A stretch of 38,070 bases of DNA from positions 1 through 38,070 of the forward strand of contig NZ_VCDK01000012.1 in the NCBI RefSeq assembly GCF_007995215.1, written 5' to 3'. The notes under the pieces were generated by a model. That model was not told the DNA's origin, ran no database searches, and saw only the letters and a list, made by a program, of their open reading frames with translations. The translations under genes and the position numbers were made by a program. Shown here one piece after another: positions 1 through 6,498 of the stretch; the first letter of the stretch is position 1, and every line of letters starts with the position of its first letter. The DNA comes from Shimia ponticola (GTDB taxonomy: Bacteria > Pseudomonadota > Alphaproteobacteria > Rhodobacterales > Rhodobacteraceae).

Positions 1-28
1 GTTCAAGAGGCACATGATGGTCACTCAT
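1..28 (-). CDS. 5' end of the small gene that is cut at the right edge
   Basis: If the window is circular, the minus-strand gene at 37829-38070 continues here. Reading the complement from base 1 to base 28 keeps the same frame, has no stop, and reaches an ATG at 28-26. The N-terminus would read MSDHHVPLEL and run on into FREEEGQEW at the right edge. Together the pieces make exactly 90 codons (89 residues and a stop). A purine-rich GAGTGG directly precedes the ATG. Seen: frame continuity and the start codon. Inferred: that bases 38070 and 1 are adjacent. Confidence 0.6.
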
Positions 29-185
29 CCACTCTAGCAAGTTGTAGGCACTGGTCGGCATGTCAAGTGTGGTCTTTCAAATTTATACTAGCAGTTTTAT
101 ATTTTCTACTTTACGTTTTATACCGACGCAACGAGAAAAGTATAAAATTGTGGATTTGGTAGAAAACTTGTCAGATAGAGGCCCG
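29..185. promoter_or_regulatory. AT-rich divergent control region with TTTATAC elements
   Basis: This stretch lies between the minus-strand gene starting at 28 (after circular closure) and the plus-strand gene starting at 186. It is much richer in A+T than the rest of the genome. TTTATAC occurs at 82-88 and 117-123, and its reverse complement at 140-146. The last two form a perfect 8-bp inverted repeat (TTTTATAC 116-123, GTATAAAA 140-147) with a 16-base spacer. A perfect TTGACA lies on the minus strand at 66-61, but no convincing -10 follows it. This looks like an operator/promoter region for the two accessory operons. The binding protein is unknown. Confidence 0.5.
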
Positions 186-764
186 ATGATTGTGGGACTC
201 GGAGAGGCAGAAGATGCCCCCGCGCTTTATGCTGCGGGTGCGGAGGATGTGTTTCCGCTGTCTGAGATCGACAAAGTTATCCGGTTCAAGGCGTTCCGTG
301 CAGAGGACACGCTGCTGTTGGCCAAGCCTCGATCATTGAAGGTGTCGGACTATCGGACCCTGATTGACATTGCAGAGGGGCGCGGGCTTTTCCAGGTCAT
401 TGGACATGAGCCAATCGCGCTGGCGACTGATGGCGACATCGACAACTTTCGCGATCTGCGCCCTGTGGTCAGCCGCACAGCACCTGTTAAAGAGGCGGTC
501 GGGCGCAAGGGGGCTATCCCCTATTCACTCAATCAAGCCGAGGCAATCATCCGTAAATATCACAGCACGACGCCGCTGGCTGAGGTTGTGACCTATGCGG
601 AACAGGTTCTGGGCGTCGAGGCTGGCACGGTGAAAGACCACTGGGTCAAGATGCTGGCCCGCAAATATGTCGGCCATGCGAAGCGCAGATTGCAAGAGCC
701 ATGGGGCGGGATCGAAGTTGATCTTGATGGGCGTCCTGTTCACACAAAGGAGGATCAGGGCTGA
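186..764 (+). CDS. Unknown protein with a degenerate resolvase-like N-terminal half
   Basis: 192 residues from the ATG at 186, which has AGAGG five bases upstream. An in-frame ATG at 60 would translate the AT-rich control region and has no ribosome site, so I reject it. Residues about 10-80 echo the second half of a resolvase catalytic domain: an AAGAEDVF segment, then FRAEDTLLLAKPRSL, then a helix and EGRGLFQVIGHEPIAL, in the order and spacing of the AGCD-F / GDTLVV-DRLGRS / ERG-F-SL pattern. The serine nucleophile and the arginine motif are absent, so catalysis is unlikely. The C-terminal part (about 110-175) is helical and basic and could bind DNA. First gene of the left accessory operon; it ends in the repeated junction element. 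The resolvase relation is inference from pattern only. Confidence 0.7.
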   Translation: MIVGLGEAEDAPALYAAGAEDVFPLSEIDKVIRFKAFRAEDTLLLAKPRSLKVSDYRTLIDIAEGRGLFQVIGHEPIALATDGDIDNFRDLRPVVSRTAPVKEAVGRKGAIPYSLNQAEAIIRKYHSTTPLAEVVTYAEQVLGVEAGTVKDHWVKMLARKYVGHAKRRLQEPWGGIEVDLDGRPVHTKEDQG

Positions 765-985
765 TGTCTTACACGAGGAGGATTACAATGCCGCAGATTG
801 ATCTGATCCAGAACAAAGGCGCAGACGCAGATCGCTATCCTTGGCGATGTGATATTTCGGAAAGGCCGGGTTATCACGGGGTCGGCCGTACGCAAGCGCA
901 GGCTCTCCTCATGGCTGCTTCGGCGTGGGCAGCGGGCGAAGATCGCCAGCGGTTCGAACACAACACAAAGGAGGATCAGGGCTGA
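764..985 (+). CDS. Small hypothetical protein
   Basis: 73 residues from the ATG at 764, which overlaps the previous stop as TGATG. An alternative ATG at 788 has a better ribosome site (GAGGAGG seven bases upstream) and gives 65 residues beginning MPQIDLIQN; this may be the start actually used. The central part, with paired Trp/Arg and a TQAQALLMAASAW helix, looks like a small folded domain. The last residues (NTKEDQG) are encoded by the repeated junction element and recur at the ends of neighbouring proteins. No family recognised. Second gene of the left accessory operon. Confidence 0.65.
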   Translation: MSYTRRITMPQIDLIQNKGADADRYPWRCDISERPGYHGVGRTQAQALLMAASAWAAGEDRQRFEHNTKEDQG

Positions 986-1185
986 TGACTGACATCGTCC
1001 AAAGGCTACGCTCTTTGACGAACTACCCCGGCAGCGCCACGCGGCAGGCTGCGGATGAAATTGAACTGCTCCGTGGGCTTCTAGCGCGGTATCGCGATCA
1101 AACGCCCATAGGACACCAGCCGCACATGATCGTGAGTGAGGTCGATCAGGCGTTGGGGCGTCACACAAACGAGGATAAGGGCTGA
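985..1185 (+). CDS. Small hypothetical helical protein
   Basis: 66 residues, start chosen at the ATG that overlaps the upstream TGA (TGATG) and is served by AAAGGAGG in the repeated junction. The sequence begins MTDIVQRLRSL and contains ATRQAADEIELLRGLLARY, a pattern common in small phage early proteins that form a short helical hairpin or coiled coil (ADEI-LR-L). It ends HTNEDKG, encoded by the third copy of the junction element. Function unknown. Third gene of the left accessory operon. Confidence 0.7.
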   Translation: MTDIVQRLRSLTNYPGSATRQAADEIELLRGLLARYRDQTPIGHQPHMIVSEVDQALGRHTNEDKG

Positions 1186-1520
1186 TGGCAGGGTTGATGT
1201 ATTATGCCGTTGGGCCAGATGATGGCGAGGGATGGATAGCTGTAAACGCGCAATCAGAAGATGACGCACGGCGAGCCTACTGCAATGAATGGCTGGCAGC
1301 AGGTGAACCGATTCCAGATTTTGTTTTAGCAGCCAGGGTTCCATCTTGGGATGGCCTAGGCCGACCGCCAAATGGGGCCGAATGGCTTGAGGCTCGTTTG
1401 TCATACACCTGCGCCATGAATTGCGGTGGGATGGCTTCTCTTGATGATGGCGGCAAAGTCATTGATGGCGAGCCGATTTGCGGTGAGTGCGCAATAAGCA
1501 CAAACAGGAATCAGGATTAG
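1185..1520 (+). CDS. Small hypothetical protein with C-terminal cysteine pairs
   Basis: 111 residues, starting at the ATG that overlaps the upstream stop as TGATG. The N-terminal half (residues 1-70) has an acidic, aromatic pattern (YYAVGPDDGEGW, then SEDDARRAY) like small phage proteins of unknown function. The C-terminal part carries CAMNC and, 17 residues later, CGEC, the layout of a zinc ribbon. It ends at a TAG rather than the TGA used at the other junctions, so the next gene starts five bases downstream instead of overlapping. Zinc binding is inferred; function unknown. Confidence 0.7.
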   Translation: MAGLMYYAVGPDDGEGWIAVNAQSEDDARRAYCNEWLAAGEPIPDFVLAARVPSWDGLGRPPNGAEWLEARLSYTCAMNCGGMASLDDGGKVIDGEPICGECAISTNRNQD

Positions 1521-1525
1521 GGCTG

Positions 1526-1645
1526 ATGGCTTGCAATCTCGGTTGCATCTGGCGTTGGTGTCGGCTTGACGGGAAGGTTCTAGCTGAGCGTCGATGCGTC
1601 AAATGTGGAAGGCGCAAACCGACCACAAACGAGGATCGGGGCTGA
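1526..1645 (+). CDS. 39-residue cysteine-rich microprotein
   Basis: A 39-codon gene between its two neighbours, with ATG at 1526 and TGA at 1643-1645 that overlaps the next ATG. It reads MACNLGCIWRWC, then about eleven residues, then CVKCG, ending TTNEDRG. Four or five cysteines in CxxxC/CxxC spacing suggest a single zinc knuckle. Support for it being real: the repeated junction element stands both before its start and across its stop, exactly as for the neighbouring genes, and no other gene occupies the interval. Function unknown. Confidence 0.65.
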   Translation: MACNLGCIWRWCRLDGKVLAERRCVKCGRRKPTTNEDRG

Positions 1646-1866
1646 TGGCCGACCTGCTGCCCTGTCCGCTTTGCGGCAATGACAATCCTGAAGTAGATCG
1701 CGGCCTCGACCCTTCGGATGGCCTGCCCTTTATCAGCTGCCCGACCGTTCACCTCGATGGCCCGCATCAGCAAAGATGCCCGATGAATGCGCAGGGTGTC
1801 GACGCCTGGAACTACATCGCAAAACTCAGTGCGGATCTGCATGCGGGCAAGGGCCGTATGCCGTGA
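1645..1866 (+). CDS. Lar-like restriction-alleviation zinc-ribbon protein
   Basis: 73 residues from the ATG overlapping the previous stop (TGATG). It opens MADLLPCPLCGN, has further cysteines in FISCP and QRCPM, and then AQGVDAWN. This is the layout of the Lar family: LLPCPFCG at the N-terminus, a second cysteine cluster, and a final A-xxW-N helix. Family knowledge: Lar of the Rac prophage modulates type I restriction and modification in E. coli; most phage members are untested. Last gene of the left operon. A role in evading host restriction fits with the two methyltransferases at 10787-12246. Family membership likely, activity inferred. Confidence 0.65.
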   Translation: MADLLPCPLCGNDNPEVDRGLDPSDGLPFISCPTVHLDGPHQQRCPMNAQGVDAWNYIAKLSADLHAGKGRMP

Positions 1867-1923
1867 CTGGTTCGTTGCCTTAACACTAGATACTGATCGG
1901 CGGCTGTTGCCAATTTGGTAACG
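1867..1923. other. Non-coding junction behind the recombinase; weak attP candidate
   Basis: These 57 bases separate the convergent left operon and the recombinase gene. They contain an imperfect dyad GTTGCC-AATTT-GGTAAC (1906-1922; one mismatch in six) and a second GTTGCC at 1874-1879. Large serine recombinases usually have attP next to their own gene, and this is the only non-coding sequence flanking it. No crossover dinucleotide can be identified by eye. No clear hairpin-plus-T-run terminator is visible. Confidence 0.25.
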
Positions 1924-3555
1924 CTACGCGGCAAAGGCCAGCAGCTGAACCACGGGCATCTGACCAGTTCCCTGTACCGCCACCACCAGTTGCCCGTGAT
2001 CTGGAGAGAGTAGCGCGCTAAGGTAGCCTGTGACGGTGACCTGGTGGCCCGCTTCTGTCGGGGTGATCTCGATCGTATTAATCAAAGTACGCAGGGTTGT
2101 GATGGCTTGGCGCGCCTCGGCTGTTGTCGGGTTGGCAAGATCGGGGCCCATGTTTGCGATAGCGTCGAGATAGCGTGTGCGGGCGGCGGGGTGCAGTTCG
2201 ATCTTTGGGATCTCGATGTTCGCCTCGGCTAATGTTGATTCGGCGCGGCGCAGATCCTCGTTTGCGGTGGCGATGCGTGCCTCGGCGTCTGGCCCATCGA
2301 TCACGGCATTTGTATAGAGCTCGACCAATCGGTCGAGTTTGCCTTGTGCCTGTGTTACCGCGCGCGTCAGGGCTGCGCGGTCTGCCTTTCGGGATTGCAG
2401 CAGGCGTTGGCGTTCGTCGTGATAGGCGCGCAAGTATTCGCGGATATAGACCGGATCGCGCAACAGCTCGGCCAGTCGATCAAAGATGGCTGTTTCGATC
2501 CGATCAAGGCGGGCCTGCGAAGTGTGGTCACATGTTCCAGATTGCTTGGCGGCGGCGCATGCGATGTAGGTCGCGCCGCTAGATGTGTTGGTCGATCGGA
2601 TCGGCATGCCGGCCCCGCAGCAGCCGCAACGCAGCAGCCCGGAAAATGGCCGCTTAGGCGTGTTTGTTCTTTTGCCGCGAGCGGTGCGGCGGTTGGCCCG
2701 CGCGGCCTGTGCTGCGTCCCAGACATTCTGATCGATGATTGCAAGATCTGGCGCGGGTGCGCGCTGCCATTCGGATTCGGGCTGGTTTTCCCAGCGGCGC
2801 GCGTTTGTCACGGGATCATAAACCGCGCGGGTGTGGCCCCACACGCGTTCACCTACATAAAGGCGGTTGTTCAAGATGCCGGTGCCACGCGACCAATTGC
2901 CGTTTAGCGTGCTGGCCGACCAGCGCGCGCCGCGCGGTGGTAGTATGCCGTCGGCGTTCAGTGCTATGGCGACCTGCCGGGCGCTTTCGCCGCTTGCGAC
3001 CTCAGCAAAGATGCGGCGCACGACCTCGGCCTGATCAGGGTCTATGATGAGCGCGCCAGGTTCGCCTCGCACGGTGGCATAGCCATAGGCCAGACCGCCC
3101 GCGCTTTTGCCGCTGCGCACATTTCCTGACAAGCCGCGTCGGACCTTTTGCTTGTGCCCTTTCATCCAGAGCGCGCCCATCATCGATGCCACGCCGATCT
3201 GCACGATGTCGGCCTCGGCCCCGTCCGCTGTCAGGATCCGGATGCCAAAATGCGTCAGGCGTTTGTGAATGCCGGCAAGGTCAGCCTGATCGCGGCTGAT
3301 CCGGTCAAAGGCCTCGACCATGAGCACGTCGAACTGTCGTGCCTCGGCGGCGGCCATAAGCGACAGAAGGCCGTCGCGTCCGATGAGCGACATCGAGGAT
3401 CTGGCGCGGTCGTGAAATTCGTGAGTGACCGTCAGTCCCTGCCGCGCGGCAGCGGCGCGGCAGAGGTCAAGCTGATCGGCGATCGACCTTTCGTTTTGGC
3501 GGTCGGTTGAGTATCGCGCATAAAGCGCGGTGCGGCGGCGGCTGGTGTCGTGCAT
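1924..3555 (-). CDS. Large serine recombinase (integrase)
   Basis: 543 residues with the three-domain plan of large serine recombinases. Residues 9-125 form the resolvase catalytic domain: ALYARYSTDRQ with nucleophile Ser16, the SIADQLDLCR helix, and EAFDRISRDQADL. A recombinase domain follows (about 155-265, with GYA, ADGI-PP and WS-ST-N motifs). A zinc ribbon has Cys310, Cys313, Cys333 and Cys342. A long coiled-coil segment (about 380-450) is of the type that controls integration versus excision. GGGGGA lies four bases before the ATG. It is the last gene of the leftward early operon. Expected role: attP x attB recombination for lysogeny, with excision needing a directionality factor, which I cannot identify here. 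Catalytic residues are intact. Confidence 0.93.
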   Translation of the reverse strand: MHDTSRRRTALYARYSTDRQNERSIADQLDLCRAAAARQGLTVTHEFHDRARSSMSLIGRDGLLSLMAAAEARQFDVLMVEAFDRISRDQADLAGIHKRLTHFGIRILTADGAEADIVQIGVASMMGALWMKGHKQKVRRGLSGNVRSGKSAGGLAYGYATVRGEPGALIIDPDQAEVVRRIFAEVASGESARQVAIALNADGILPPRGARWSASTLNGNWSRGTGILNNRLYVGERVWGHTRAVYDPVTNARRWENQPESEWQRAPAPDLAIIDQNVWDAAQAARANRRTARGKRTNTPKRPFSGLLRCGCCGAGMPIRSTNTSSGATYIACAAAKQSGTCDHTSQARLDRIETAIFDRLAELLRDPVYIREYLRAYHDERQRLLQSRKADRAALTRAVTQAQGKLDRLVELYTNAVIDGPDAEARIATANEDLRRAESTLAEANIEIPKIELHPAARTRYLDAIANMGPDLANPTTAEARQAITTLRTLINTIEITPTEAGHQVTVTGYLSALLSPDHGQLVVAVQGTGQMPVVQLLAFAA

Positions 3556-3653
3556 GATTCCCCCGGTGACCTTGCCAGTGCATCATCGGCCTGCGCGTGG
3601 GTCTTTGCCAAGGCTCTAACGAATTCAAGCATATGTGGATCCAGCGCGGTCAC
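3432..3653 (-). CDS. Possible small ORF between parB-like gene and recombinase
   Basis: A GTG at 3653-3651 preceded by AGAGGGCAG opens a 73-codon frame beginning VTALDPHMLEFVRALAK and continuing THAQADDALAR. The first 30 residues look protein-like and occupy the gap between the parB-like stop (3662) and the recombinase start (3555). Short acidic/helical proteins of this kind are often found just before large serine recombinase genes in alphaproteobacterial phages, though I cannot confirm homology. The frame then overlaps the recombinase 5' end by 124 bases, which is unusual and may mean that the true C-terminus was lost by frameshift. Confidence 0.35.
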   Translation of the reverse strand: MTALDPHMLEFVRALAKTHAQADDALARSPGESCTTPAAAAPRFMRDTQPTAKTKGRSPISLTSAAPLPRGRD

Positions 3654-3661
3654 CCTGCCCT

Positions 3662-5530
3662 CTACGCCTCGTTCTGCATCCAGGTTGGCACCCATTGCGC
3701 AATGCGTTGCGCGGCGGCGCGATCGAGGCCACGGGCCTCGCGTGCGTCGGCGCTGTTGACCAGCTGGTGCAAATCATTGACCTGATCGGCGACCTTTTGC
3801 TTGCCGAAATCTGTCAGGGCCTGGTCGGGATCGTCGCCGGGGTCGATGCCCAGAAAATGCGCCATGACATCGATCCGCACATCGGCGCGCAAGGATTTGA
3901 AAAACGGCGCTGTCGGCGTCCAGACGCTGCGCATGGTTACGCCCAGGCGCTCGCAGAGCGTGTTCAGTGTCACGCGTGGCATGCCGGGTGACATATGTGC
4001 GGCCAAGGCGGCGGCGCGTTGCGTGTTGATCGTGCCACGCGGTTGGTCTGACAAGGCATCGAGCGCCGACAAGTCGGTCAGTGCAGTCGTGCTGGTTTCG
4101 GCATTCAGGATGGCCGCAAGTCGCGCGTCCAGCGTCACGTCAAGCGTTTCGCAGGCCGACAGGTTCCATGGGCTGCCGCTCAGATCAAAGGTGTTTTGCC
4201 ACGCCGGCAGCTGGCGCGACAGTTGCAGGGTCAACAGATCATCGAGCAGCTGCGGCTTTGACAAGATCGCCGTCTGCAATGCCAGCAATTTGATCCGGTC
4301 CAGTGCGCCTTGCATGGCGGCTGTTATGATCGGTTTTTCGCGGGTGGGTTCGGCAGGCGTGTTTCCGGTGGTGTCTGCGTCGTTGCTGTCGGAGGTTTCG
4401 CCGGTGCCGGCGCTGTCGGGTTCCACGCCGCGCAGGGCTTGGGCGCGGCCAGCAGGATCGACGTAGCAAATGACGCCGCAGCGCGCGCGGGTCGCGTCAT
4501 CGAAATCCCCTGCGGCGCGGGCTTCCAGTGCGTCGAGCTCTGCCAATTCGGCTTCGGTCAATTCTCGGCCATTGTGCAGCTGTTCCAAGCGTTCGATGTC
4601 AGCGTCCGGCAATTCGACCGGTGTCGGCTCGGCGAGGTCTAACCCAAGCGTGTCGATCCAGTGTGTGGTCCTGAATTCGGCAAAGGCCCAGCCCTCGGCC
4701 TGCCGCGTATCCGAGGCGTAAATCTGCAATTCGTCGCTGAACACGCGGTCAACGGTTAGCTCGGGTGCGATCCAGCCGCCGGCATCGGAAAACAGATCCT
4801 CTGTGACCTCGCAGCCTGCGGCGGTCAGGCGATCGATTCCGCAAAACTTGACGCGCCGGTCGCTCAGTCTGACGCCTGCGACGCTGGTTTTGTCACTCAG
4901 TTGGAATGGGTGCAGATTGCCGTTGACCAGATCCTCGGTCAGCGCGGATGCCTCATCCGGCGTCACGCGCGTCAGATAAATGGCATCGCGCGCGCTCAGT
5001 TTGCCGGCGCGCAGTGCGTCGCGTGTTTCCTGTGGCAGTGCGGCGAGTTTCAGTCGTTGCCGTACAAAGCGCGGGCTGCGGCCAAAGAGTGCTGCAATCT
5101 CGGTCGGGTTGCTGCCATCTTTGACAAGCGTCCCAAACGCCTCGATTTCGTCAATCTCTGACAGCGGCGATTTTTGCGGGCCGCCTGTGAGCGCCCATGC
5201 TGTTGCGGTATCAAGGTCGCTGGTCAGCATGACGGGCACCGGAATATCGGCAGGCAGGTCGCCATCCTCGACCAGCATGGTCAGAGCGCGCAGCCTGCGC
5301 CCGCCGTCGACAATATCCGTCGGCATGGGGTCGGTCACATCGTCAATCGGTGTTGGGCGATAGCCATTGAGGGCCTGTGTCAAGCCGCACCCGCCAGTGA
5401 CTTTCGCAAACGCGCGGATCGATGCCGCCAATGCAGCAAGATCGTCGGTGTCGATATCCTTGCGCGGGTTAAGGTCGCTGAGGCGCAGCGTGTCCAACGA
5501 AATTTGATAAACAGTAGGTGGGGGGGTCAT
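3662..5530 (-). CDS. ParB/Spo0J-like protein without a ParA partner
   Basis: 622 residues from the ATG at 5530, preceded by GAGGAAAG and overlapping the upstream stop as ATGA. Residues 8-105 match the ParB N-terminal fold: ISLDTLRLSDLNPRK, then DIVDGGRRLRALTML carrying the G-RR box used for CTP/phosphate contacts. Residues 142-165 are a helix-turn-helix (PTEIAALFGRSPRFVRQRL) followed by the ParB-type LSARDAIYLTRV helix. The remaining 400 residues are acidic and helical with no recognised domain. No parA or clear parS cluster is visible, so plasmid-style partition is not established. It may act as a transcription or DNA-spreading factor. Phage ParB-like proteins of this length are common in Rhodobacteraceae elements. 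Confidence 0.8.
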   Translation of the reverse strand: MTPPPTVYQISLDTLRLSDLNPRKDIDTDDLAALAASIRAFAKVTGGCGLTQALNGYRPTPIDDVTDPMPTDIVDGGRRLRALTMLVEDGDLPADIPVPVMLTSDLDTATAWALTGGPQKSPLSEIDEIEAFGTLVKDGSNPTEIAALFGRSPRFVRQRLKLAALPQETRDALRAGKLSARDAIYLTRVTPDEASALTEDLVNGNLHPFQLSDKTSVAGVRLSDRRVKFCGIDRLTAAGCEVTEDLFSDAGGWIAPELTVDRVFSDELQIYASDTRQAEGWAFAEFRTTHWIDTLGLDLAEPTPVELPDADIERLEQLHNGRELTEAELAELDALEARAAGDFDDATRARCGVICYVDPAGRAQALRGVEPDSAGTGETSDSNDADTTGNTPAEPTREKPIITAAMQGALDRIKLLALQTAILSKPQLLDDLLTLQLSRQLPAWQNTFDLSGSPWNLSACETLDVTLDARLAAILNAETSTTALTDLSALDALSDQPRGTINTQRAAALAAHMSPGMPRVTLNTLCERLGVTMRSVWTPTAPFFKSLRADVRIDVMAHFLGIDPGDDPDQALTDFGKQKVADQVNDLHQLVNSADAREARGLDRAAAQRIAQWVPTWMQNEA

Positions 5531-5739
5531 GCGCTTTCCTCGATTGGTAGGGCGGTTCCGGCGACAGCGCGGCTCAAAAGGTCCCAATCGGCGCGGGTCA
5601 TCTGCACCGATTTGCCCTCATTTACGCAGTCGATTGCGTCGTCGTCGCAGATGGCGACGGTTACAAAATCCGTGTCGATTTTGATGGCCAGCCGATGGTC
5701 GGACCAGTCGGTGGTGCTTGGTGACAAATAAAGGGGCAT
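5527..5739 (-). CDS. Small acidic hypothetical protein
   Basis: 70 residues, beginning MPLYLSPSTTDWSD. Its stop overlaps the ParB-like start (ATGA). The composition is acidic with alternating hydrophobic residues (IKIDTDFVTVAICDDDA), suggesting a small beta-sheet domain ending in a helix with MTRADWDLLSRAV. No family recognised. Coupling to the ParB-like gene suggests co-expression. Confidence 0.6.
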   Translation of the reverse strand: MPLYLSPSTTDWSDHRLAIKIDTDFVTVAICDDDAIDCVNEGKSVQMTRADWDLLSRAVAGTALPIEESA

Positions 5740-5742
5740 GTT

Positions 5743-6039
5743 TCACCTCTGTTTAGGGATTGCGCCGCGCCATGCGTCGAACTCCGTGCGCAGGGCGTCG
5801 AATTTGTCTTGCGCGGGGCGGTTGGTGTTGAGCTCTTTGCGGGTGTCGATGCCGCAGGTCCGTCGGATGTGTTCGGCGCAGGCGGTTGATGTCACGCGCG
5901 GTTTGGAGTTGTCGGCCGCTTCGATGCCCATCTGCAGGGCGACGAATGTCTGGAAAAGGTCGGTGTGGCATAGAATGCCCGCCTGTTGTGAGCGTGGCAG
6001 GTCGGTAAAGGGTCGGCGCGGCGCGCTATGCTTGGTCAT
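5743..6039 (-). CDS. Hypothetical early protein
   Basis: 98 residues starting MTKHSAPRRPF. It is mostly helical and contains CHTDLFQTFVALQMG and a central CAEHIRRTCGI. No strong Shine-Dalgarno precedes the ATG at 6039; translation may be coupled to the gene ending nine bases upstream. No family recognised. Part of the leftward early operon from the promoter at about 8450-8480. Confidence 0.6.
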   Translation of the reverse strand: MTKHSAPRRPFTDLPRSQQAGILCHTDLFQTFVALQMGIEAADNSKPRVTSTACAEHIRRTCGIDTRKELNTNRPAQDKFDALRTEFDAWRGAIPKQR

Positions 6040-6048
6040 GACGTGTTC

Positions 6049-6498
6049 TCACAACGGCAGGGCGGCCTGATGGCCGGATGTCGGGGTGACAATGTCGGTG
6101 ACCCCGAGGACCAGGTGATCGTGATGGCCGCCTGCGCGGTCACCAACGGCGCGCGCGGCGGCGCGGCCTGCGTCAGCGGCATATTTCCAACGCCTTTTCG
6201 GGCTTGTCGTGCTGTGCGGGCTGTTGGGGGTCCGGCACATCATGAAAAACCCATGCACCGGATCGACAAGCGGTGCGCCGTCGATTGCAATGTGCTGCAC
6301 CGCCCCGTCGATTTCAGACCAGCGCACGCGGGACACCGGGCGCAGGATCACGCGGTTTTGGCCGTGCATCCGCGCCGCGCGACATGCCGCGTCCCATGCC
6401 GCGCCGTGGCTGCTGTGGCGGATCAAGGGGTGCGCCGTCTGGTGGGGGCAGGCCTGCTGGAACAGTTCGAGGAAAAATTCGTTTGCCATGCGTGTCAT
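6049..6498 (-). CDS. Hypothetical early protein
   Basis: 149 residues, starting at an ATG that overlaps the upstream TGA (6495-6498, ATGA). The N-terminus MTRMANEFFLELFQQ is helical; the middle has several His and Trp residues (HGAAWDAACRAARMHG). The last 40 residues (HHDHLVLGVTDIV) are less typical of a folded core. No family recognised. Coding is supported by the overlap pattern and operon position rather than by motifs. Confidence 0.5.
   Translation of the reverse strand: MTRMANEFFLELFQQACPHQTAHPLIRHSSHGAAWDAACRAARMHGQNRVILRPVSRVRWSEIDGAVQHIAIDGAPLVDPVHGFFMMCRTPNSPHSTTSPKRRWKYAADAGRAAARAVGDRAGGHHDHLVLGVTDIVTPTSGHQAALPL

Larger units (their letters stand above)
741..1647 (+). repeat. Five-copy gene-junction element (RBS plus stop-start)
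   Basis: Five consecutive gene junctions carry the same 26-30 base sequence: 741-766, 962-987, 1162-1187, 1499-1528 and 1622-1647. Each has an ACAAA lead, a ribosome site (AAAGGAGG in copies 1 and 2, AACGAGG in 3 and 5, ACAGGAA in 4), a purine-rich spacer ending AGGGC or GGGGC, and TGATG, in which the stop of one gene overlaps the start of the next (copy 4 has TAG five bases earlier). Copies 1 and 2 are identical over the last 24 bases. The sequence is translated in the same frame each time except copy 4, giving C-termini of the form T-K/N-E-D-x-G. It resembles in principle the start-associated sequences of cluster K mycobacteriophages. Confidence 0.85.

Noticed and set aside
60-185. Upstream start at 60 for the first gene, adding 42 residues
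   Set aside because: The extra segment is AT-rich control DNA, its peptide is untypical, and no ribosome site precedes 60, whereas 186 has AGAGG.
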